DNA of 9,452 nucleotides. It comes from JBBEDC01 sp040881505. GTDB taxonomy: Bacteria; Patescibacteriota; Andersenbacteria; UBA10190. The stretch is taken from positions 1 through 9,452 of the forward strand of contig JBBEDC010000062.1 in the NCBI GenBank assembly GCA_040881505.1, in the 5' to 3' direction. Under the pieces are notes generated by a model. That model made no database searches, was not told the origin of the DNA, and saw only the letters and a list, made by a program, of their open reading frames with translations. Positions 5,386 to 9,452 of this stretch are shown here, one piece after another. The translations under genes were made by a program, and so were the position numbers. The number at the start of each line of letters is the position of its first letter. Positions within the stretch are counted from its first letter, which is position 1.

Positions 5386-6663
5386 CTACTGCGCTGAACG
5401 TACAACAATGTTCTGTCCTTCAGATACCCCTGAGGTAATCTCGATCATTCCGTCGGAGCCCACTAACCCTGTTGTCACTTCATACTCTGCGATAAAACTA
5501 TCCACTCCTTGTACTCGTACGAACTGTCGTTGTCCCTGCGTAATAATGGCGCGGCGAGGAATGGCCAGAACGCCCTTCTTCTCATTTACGTGGATCGTCA
5601 CGTTTGCAGTCAATCCAGGCTTGAGGCGTGTATCGACGCTAAGGAGTTCAACAACTACCTCATATGTCGGCAACCCTTCTATCATTTTGGCAGCAGGGGC
5701 AATGCTTGCCACACGCGCATCCCAGCTTTCAGTTCGATCAAATGCATCCAGCGTAACTGTCGCTGGCATGCCAGATGATAGCTGAATAGCATCTGTTTCA
5801 GTTGCATCTGATACGATCTCCAGCTGGCTTACTGTTTGAATCGTAATAACGGCTTGGCCAGCAGAGGCGAATTCCCCTTCCGTAACTGAAACATCAGTTA
5901 TCACGCCATCAAGTGGGGAAGTGAGTACTGTCTTCGCTAAACGTACCCTCGCCAGCTGCTCAGCTGCTTCAAGCGCAGATAGGCCGCTTACAGCACCTGA
6001 AGCCTGTTGAGTGGCTGTGTACTGCTCTCTGGCTATCTCAGTTGCCGATCGAGCAGCGTCATTACTTTTCCCAATAGTTTCCTGGAGCGTTTCTAAAGTC
6101 TTCTGAGCGCTCGTATGAGCATTTTTCGCGGTGATGTACGTCGAATACGCTACTTGGGCTAAGTATGACCCCTCTCCTTCTTCATCAGCTCGCGTTTGCC
6201 AAGTGCCGTATGCCTGATCCATTTCTACCTTCGCATTCCTTACACGCTGTTGTTGTTCGACAAGCGTCTTAGCATTTTCCACCTTTGTGTTATTCCAATC
6301 CGTTTCGGCCTTTTGCCAGCTGAGATACGCTGACTGCTGAGCGCTTGCCTTATCCGCCTGAGCGCGGATAACTTCCAGACTACTGTCTCGAGCATCAATC
6401 CGAGCCAACTGCTGACCCGCTCGTACAAAGTCTCCTTCAGTAATAGCGATATCCCGAACCGATCCGCTTGCTTCAAAGCCCAACCGAGCAATTTCCTTAG
6501 CAGCCAGTCGCCCGGTAAAGGAAACTTCTTGCGCAACATTGATGCGCGTTACAACAACAGTGCGAATGCCGCTATCTGCTGGAGACTTTCGCACAAACAA
6601 CACACCCCCAGCAACAATCAGGAGAGCAATAACACAGCCAAGAAGGATAATTGAGCGCTTCAT
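5386..6663 (-). CDS. MacA-like periplasmic adaptor (HlyD/RND membrane fusion family)
   Basis: This 425-residue adaptor links the ABC transporter to the exterior. From the ATG at 6663: residues 5-24 form a single N-terminal membrane anchor. One half of a lipoyl-like domain lies at about 62-86 ('LGFEASGSVRDIAITEGDF'), a long Ala/Gln/Glu-rich alpha-helical hairpin at about 95-245, the second lipoyl half at about 248-274 ('SPLDGVITDVSVTEGEF'), then a beta-barrel and a membrane-proximal domain ending 'GQNIVVRSAQ'. The frame also opens at a GTG (6681), but that lies at the foot of the hairpin and would put six extra residues before the basic MKRS start, so ATG 6663 is preferred. No outer-membrane TolC-type gene is nearby, so it may work in a single-membrane envelope. 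It stands first in the exporter operon, 63 nt after ftsH. Confidence 0.9.
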   Translation of the reverse strand: MKRSIILLGCVIALLIVAGGVLFVRKSPADSGIRTVVVTRINVAQEVSFTGRLAAKEIARLGFEASGSVRDIAITEGDFVRAGQQLARIDARDSSLEVIRAQADKASAQQSAYLSWQKAETDWNNTKVENAKTLVEQQQRVRNAKVEMDQAYGTWQTRADEEGEGSYLAQVAYSTYITAKNAHTSAQKTLETLQETIGKSNDAARSATEIAREQYTATQQASGAVSGLSALEAAEQLARVRLAKTVLTSPLDGVITDVSVTEGEFASAGQAVITIQTVSQLEIVSDATETDAIQLSSGMPATVTLDAFDRTESWDARVASIAPAAKMIEGLPTYEVVVELLSVDTRLKPGLTANVTIHVNEKKGVLAIPRRAIITQGQRQFVRVQGVDSFIAEYEVTTGLVGSDGMIEITSGVSEGQNIVVRSAQ

Positions 6664-6680
6664 TGGCTCTAAGAATACCA

Positions 6681-6706
6681 CAACGACTCACTTTCGTGAG
6701 CCGTTG
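6681..6706 (-). terminator. Strong GAAA-tetraloop hairpin between ftsH and the exporter genes
   Basis: On the minus strand, 6706-6696 pairs fully with 6691-6681: 11 bp including one G-U, closed by a GAAA tetraloop (6695-6692). The plus-strand version has a C-A mismatch and a TTTC loop, so the structure belongs to the leftward transcript. It lies 20 nt after the ftsH stop and 17 nt before the adaptor ATG. The following bases (TGGTATTCTT) are only moderately U-rich, so it may be a leaky terminator, an mRNA-stability or processing element, or an attenuator rather than a full stop. Confidence 0.5.
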
Positions 6707-6726
6707 ATCGTACCTCTTTTCTTTTA

Positions 6727-8649
6727 CTATGCCGCAGCTCCTGCTGGGCTTGCCTGCGGACCAGTCATGGCCTCATCCTGTTTTTGTACATCAGGATCAG
6801 GTCCCCCCATCAAGTCAGCGAATCCTTTTTGATCGATCGTTTCCTTTTCGATTAGCGTCTTAGAAACTAATTCGAACTTGTTGTGATACTTCGTCAAAAT
6901 ATCCTGGGCTTTCTTCTGAGCTTCTCTAAGCAGCTCACTAACTGCTTCATCAATCTTCGCGGCTGTTTCCTCGGAGTAATCCCGCGCCTCATGCATTTCC
7001 TTGCCCAAAAATACATACTGGTCGCTGCTGCCAAAGGTAACCGGACCTAGCTTGCTCATTCCGAATTGCGTAACGATGCGTCGAGCTAACTTGGTTGCCT
7101 TCGCTAAGTCGTTACTCGCTCCAGTTGTTAATTCCTTGAACGTAACAAGCTCTGCAGTATATCCGCCCATAAGAGTAGCAAGTTCGCTTAAGAACCCAGT
7201 ACGCGTATGGAGCCGCTTGTCGTGCTCAGGAAGCTTAAGCGTATATCCGCCAGCATGCCCCCGGGAGACAATTGAAATCTTTCGAACCGGATCAGAGTCA
7301 GGGGTGTAATATGCGACAACAGCGTGGCCTGCTTCGTGATAAGCGGTAATTTCTTTTTCCTTTTTAGAGAAGACCAGGCTCCGCTTTTCAGGCCCCAGCA
7401 GTACCTTCTCGATACTGTCTTCAATATGCCGCTGCGTTACCTTCGTCTTATCCTGACGAGCAGCGAGAATCGCTGCCTCGTTGATCAGGTTAGCTAAGTC
7501 CGCACCTGAAAACCCAGGTGTGCGTTCGGCAATATTGCGAAGATTAGCGTCTTCTGTGAGCGGTACTGGCTTGGCATGAATATTGAGAATAGCCTCGCGC
7601 TCTTTAATATCCGGTAGGTCAATGGTAACCTGGCGATCAAATCGACCGGGGCGAAGCAGGGCTGGGTCAAGTACATCAGGACGATTAGTCGCCGCTAGCA
7701 CAATTACGTTGTCAGTCTGCTCAAACCCGTCCATTTCAACCAGTATTTGATTCAACGTTTGCTCGCGTTCATCATGGCCTCCGCCCAAGCCAGCTCCGCG
7801 ATGGCGGCCAACTGCATCCAGTTCATCTATGAAAAGGATAGCTGGAGCGTGACGCTTTACCTTTCCGAAGATGTCTCGGACGCGGGACGCTCCCACCCCA
7901 ACGAACATTTCAACGAATTCAGAACCTGAGATACTAAAGAACGGCACTCCGGCTTCTCCGGCGACAGCGCGAGCCATCAAGGTCTTACCAGTGCCGGGAG
8001 ATCCAACCAGCAGTACACCCTTTGGAATACGAGCGCCCATTTTCTGGAACTTTTTTGGATGCTTAAGAAATTCTACTACTTCCTCTAGCTCATTTTTTGC
8101 CTCTTCCTGCCCAGCTACATTCGCGAAGGTTGTTTTCTTCTTTTTCTTTGAGGCATCTTCAGGCGTTTTCGTCATCTGTCCGAACGACATTGCCCGGTTG
8201 CCCACGTTTTGCGCGCTGCGCATCATGAACCACAGGAAGGCAGCTAACAGCAAGAAGGGCAGAAGGAGTGGGAGAAGTGCTGTTGCCCAAAAACTAAAGC
8301 CTGATGGCTTTTTTACTTCGAATTCAATTGCGTTGAGTCGGGATTCCTCAATTCCAAAATTACGAAACGTTTCTGTTACTGAAGCGTCCGGCTCTTTCTG
8401 GGTAACAAGCAGAGGAGCGGCAGCGTCTTTGAGTACAGCTGATAACTCAGCTTGGTCGACAGTCACTTTGGCTACATTATCATCTCGTATTTCCTGAGCG
8501 ATCCGAGAAAGACTTACCTCTTCCTCAGTGTCCAATGGTCGGCCGTATACGCTGAGAAGGGAAGCGGTGATGAGGATAAGGATAAGGGCGATACCAATGT
8601 TCTTACCAAGGTTATCGCGACGGAATGGGGGCAGGGATGGTGATTTCAT
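6727..8649 (-). CDS. ftsH: ATP-dependent zinc metalloprotease FtsH
   Basis: This 640-residue protein is the membrane-anchored AAA+ protease that degrades misassembled membrane and short-lived cytosolic proteins. TM1 is about 17-35, an extracytoplasmic domain covers 36-118, TM2 about 119-143, and a lysine cluster (168-172) leads into the AAA domain. Walker A is 'GSPGTGKT' (216-223), the pore loop 'FVGVG' is at 249-253, Walker B 'ILFIDELDAV' at 271-280, and the second region of homology carries arginine fingers R336 and R339. The protease has 'HEAGH' (438-442) with Glu439 catalytic, and Asp514 in 'GASNDLAKAT' as third zinc ligand. All essential residues are present and length is normal. The Ala/Pro-rich C-terminus is probably disordered. 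No Shine-Dalgarno precedes the ATG; a -10-like box lies directly upstream. The exporter genes follow after the hairpin. Confidence 0.97.
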   Translation of the reverse strand: MKSPSLPPFRRDNLGKNIGIALILILITASLLSVYGRPLDTEEEVSLSRIAQEIRDDNVAKVTVDQAELSAVLKDAAAPLLVTQKEPDASVTETFRNFGIEESRLNAIEFEVKKPSGFSFWATALLPLLLPFLLLAAFLWFMMRSAQNVGNRAMSFGQMTKTPEDASKKKKKTTFANVAGQEEAKNELEEVVEFLKHPKKFQKMGARIPKGVLLVGSPGTGKTLMARAVAGEAGVPFFSISGSEFVEMFVGVGASRVRDIFGKVKRHAPAILFIDELDAVGRHRGAGLGGGHDEREQTLNQILVEMDGFEQTDNVIVLAATNRPDVLDPALLRPGRFDRQVTIDLPDIKEREAILNIHAKPVPLTEDANLRNIAERTPGFSGADLANLINEAAILAARQDKTKVTQRHIEDSIEKVLLGPEKRSLVFSKKEKEITAYHEAGHAVVAYYTPDSDPVRKISIVSRGHAGGYTLKLPEHDKRLHTRTGFLSELATLMGGYTAELVTFKELTTGASNDLAKATKLARRIVTQFGMSKLGPVTFGSSDQYVFLGKEMHEARDYSEETAAKIDEAVSELLREAQKKAQDILTKYHNKFELVSKTLIEKETIDQKGFADLMGGPDPDVQKQDEAMTGPQASPAGAAA

Positions 8650-8653
8650 ACAA

Positions 8654-8659
8654 AGTATA
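8654..8659 (-). promoter_or_regulatory. Possible -10 box directly before ftsH
   Basis: TATACT on the minus strand (8659-8654) ends 4 nt before the ftsH ATG. If used, transcription would begin at or very close to the start codon. No convincing -35 box exists at 16-18 nt (the best is CAAGCG), so this is a weak call. The 90-bp gap before ftsH holds no other clear signal. Confidence 0.3.
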
Positions 8660-8739
8660 TGGGCTTAATAAAGATACGCTTGTGGGTCGAATAATGCCCG
8701 CAATTCTAGCTTGGCGCAAGAGCATGCACCCCTGCAAGG

Positions 8740-9357
8740 CTAATCCTCTTCCGGCAGCTGTGCTTCGATGTTAATCGGATGAAAATATTGGAGCTGTCCG
8801 ATAGGTCCAATCCCTGCTTCGTAAATTGCGGTGCGGTTACTCCATCCATCGGGAAGCACCCCTTCCTGGTCTGCCATCAGCACTAGTTGTTTGATCCATC
8901 CCGAGTGTGTAACGCAACAAATGCGGTTATTAGGATACTGTTGAGCAAATCGCCGCAAAGTTTCCCTTACCCTATTGCGCACATCGTCGTCGTTTTCGCC
9001 GCCGAAACGTCGAAAGTCGTATACCTGTTGGCCACGTTGCTGTTGAAACTGGATCGGCACTTCCGTCCACAGCATACCCTCGTAAAACCCCATTGCCTTT
9101 TCTCTCAGTAGGGGCGTCATGGCTTCTTTGATACCCTCTATCTGCAAAAACGTTTTAAGAACCTGCCGTGTTCTTATGGCGCGCTCTAAATCAGAAGATA
9201 TTAAGACGGTAGGGCTCTTCTCTCGCAGAAGCGGGACAACAGCTGCTACATATTTTTCTGTATCAGGAACGAGGAGCGTGCCTGGTTGCTGACCCTGAAT
9301 ACGATTCTCCTGATTTTCTTGAGTTGGGCCGTGACGAAGGAAGAACATCGTTGTCAT
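8740..9357 (-). CDS. Histidine phosphatase (phosphoglycerate mutase-like) family protein
   Basis: This 205-residue protein belongs to the branch 1 histidine phosphatase superfamily. The catalytic core is complete: 'FLRHGPT' with Arg8 and the phosphate-accepting His9, 'SSDLERAIRT' with Arg59, the proton donor Glu86 in 'LLREKAMGFYEG', and 'VTHSGWIK' with the second His151. 'RIQG' and 'GGEN' are also typical. The shortish length and 'GFYEG' motif fit the broad-specificity phosphatase or CobC-like group rather than glycolytic mutase, but substrate cannot be assigned. The ATG at 9357 places the RHG motif at the usual distance; a second ATG three codons in (9348) is possible. No Shine-Dalgarno is seen. 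It starts 10 nt after the stop of the gene entering from the right edge, so the two may be co-transcribed, and ftsH follows 90 bp downstream. Confidence 0.9.
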   Translation of the reverse strand: MTTMFFLRHGPTQENQENRIQGQQPGTLLVPDTEKYVAAVVPLLREKSPTVLISSDLERAIRTRQVLKTFLQIEGIKEAMTPLLREKAMGFYEGMLWTEVPIQFQQQRGQQVYDFRRFGGENDDDVRNRVRETLRRFAQQYPNNRICCVTHSGWIKQLVLMADQEGVLPDGWSNRTAIYEAGIGPIGQLQYFHPINIEAQLPEED

Positions 9358-9367
9358 GTTTCATATA

Positions 9368-9452
9368 TTAACGGAAATGCATGAATGCACCATGGGTAGC
9401 CGTGAACCCAGAAACCTCCTTTAGCCAAACAAAGTCATAACCTGATAGCCCA
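9368..9452 (-). CDS. C-terminal end of an unidentified protein (5' truncated by window edge)
   Basis: On the minus strand one frame is open from the right edge to a TAA at 9370-9368, giving a 27-residue tail (GLSGYDFVWLKEVSGFTATH and 7 more, ending MHFR). The other two minus frames close quickly. The composition, with aromatic residues and glycines, reads like a real protein end, and the stop lies 10 nt before the phosphatase ATG, as is usual inside an operon. I do not recognise the family, and 27 codons could be open by chance. Confidence 0.4.
   Translation of the reverse strand, partial: GLSGYDFVWLKEVSGFTATHGAFMHFR

Noticed and set aside
5345..5785. 146-codon plus-strand open frame opposite the adaptor gene
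   Set aside because: It is antisense to a well-supported gene, and its Thr/Ser/Cys-rich composition shows no domain.
7871..8497. Long plus-strand open frame (208 codons) opposite ftsH
   Set aside because: It lies entirely antisense to the conserved AAA domain and N-terminus of FtsH and has low-complexity Ser/Phe-rich composition typical of a shadow frame.
9365..9370. TAATAT -10 box for a separate histidine phosphatase promoter
   Set aside because: The hexamer is well placed before the ATG, but there is no -35 box and it overlaps the stop codon of the upstream partial gene. Read-through from that gene is equally likely, so it is not listed as a feature.
9391..9434. Resemblance to the 3' end of 16S rRNA (GGTAGCCGT followed by CCTCCTTT)
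   Set aside because: Only two short blocks match, the intervening sequence and spacing differ from the real 16S end, and no rRNA helices are present upstream. The stretch is better explained as the coding end of a minus-strand gene.

Overview
The window looks like ordinary chromosome from a bacterium with compact gene packing. Several features fit a Candidate Phyla Radiation (Patescibacteria)-like genome: genes separated by a few bases or overlapping, very few recognisable Shine-Dalgarno sequences, two tRNA genes without an encoded CCA end, and an unusual tRNA-Ile with anticodon UAU. This placement is inference from general character, not from a marker gene. No mobile element, CRISPR array or rRNA gene is visible.

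Left part (1-1302). The window opens on the 3' end of a SAM-dependent methyltransferase (+). After a probable terminator hairpin comes a VapBC-type toxin-antitoxin pair (+): an AbrB/MazE-fold antitoxin and a PIN-domain ribonuclease. They are driven by a good sigma70-like promoter that carries a perfect inverted repeat between its -35 and -10 boxes and would start transcription only about 3 nt before the antitoxin ATG. The pair converges on a small unrecognised gene (-) that sits 2 nt behind an RluD-family pseudouridine synthase.

Middle (1305-3425). The pseudouridine synthase (-) is divergent from a secreted protein (+) made of signal peptide, Ig/TIG-like domain, proline-rich linker, Kazal-type protease inhibitor domain and helical tail. 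It is the most distinctive gene here. Two divergent tRNA genes follow, tRNA-Val(GAC) on the minus strand and tRNA-Ile(UAU) on the plus strand, the first with a clear promoter. tRNA-Val has C instead of the near-universal U at position 55.

Right part (3426-9452). A leftward series runs from the right edge: the 3' end of an unidentified gene, a histidine phosphatase, the membrane protease FtsH, then, after a strong GAAA-tetraloop hairpin, a MacA-like adaptor, a MacB/LolD-type ATPase and a MacB-type FtsX permease. The last three form a tripartite exporter whose genes are 11 nt apart (adaptor to ATPase) and overlap by 4 nt (ATPase to permease). FtsH handles membrane protein quality control; whether it is co-transcribed with the exporter depends on what the hairpin does.

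I did not find a convincing new multi-gene system. The points most worth following are the secreted Kazal protein, the AUA-decoding tRNA-Ile(UAU), the C55 tRNA-Val, the promoter architecture of the toxin-antitoxin pair and the hairpin before the exporter.
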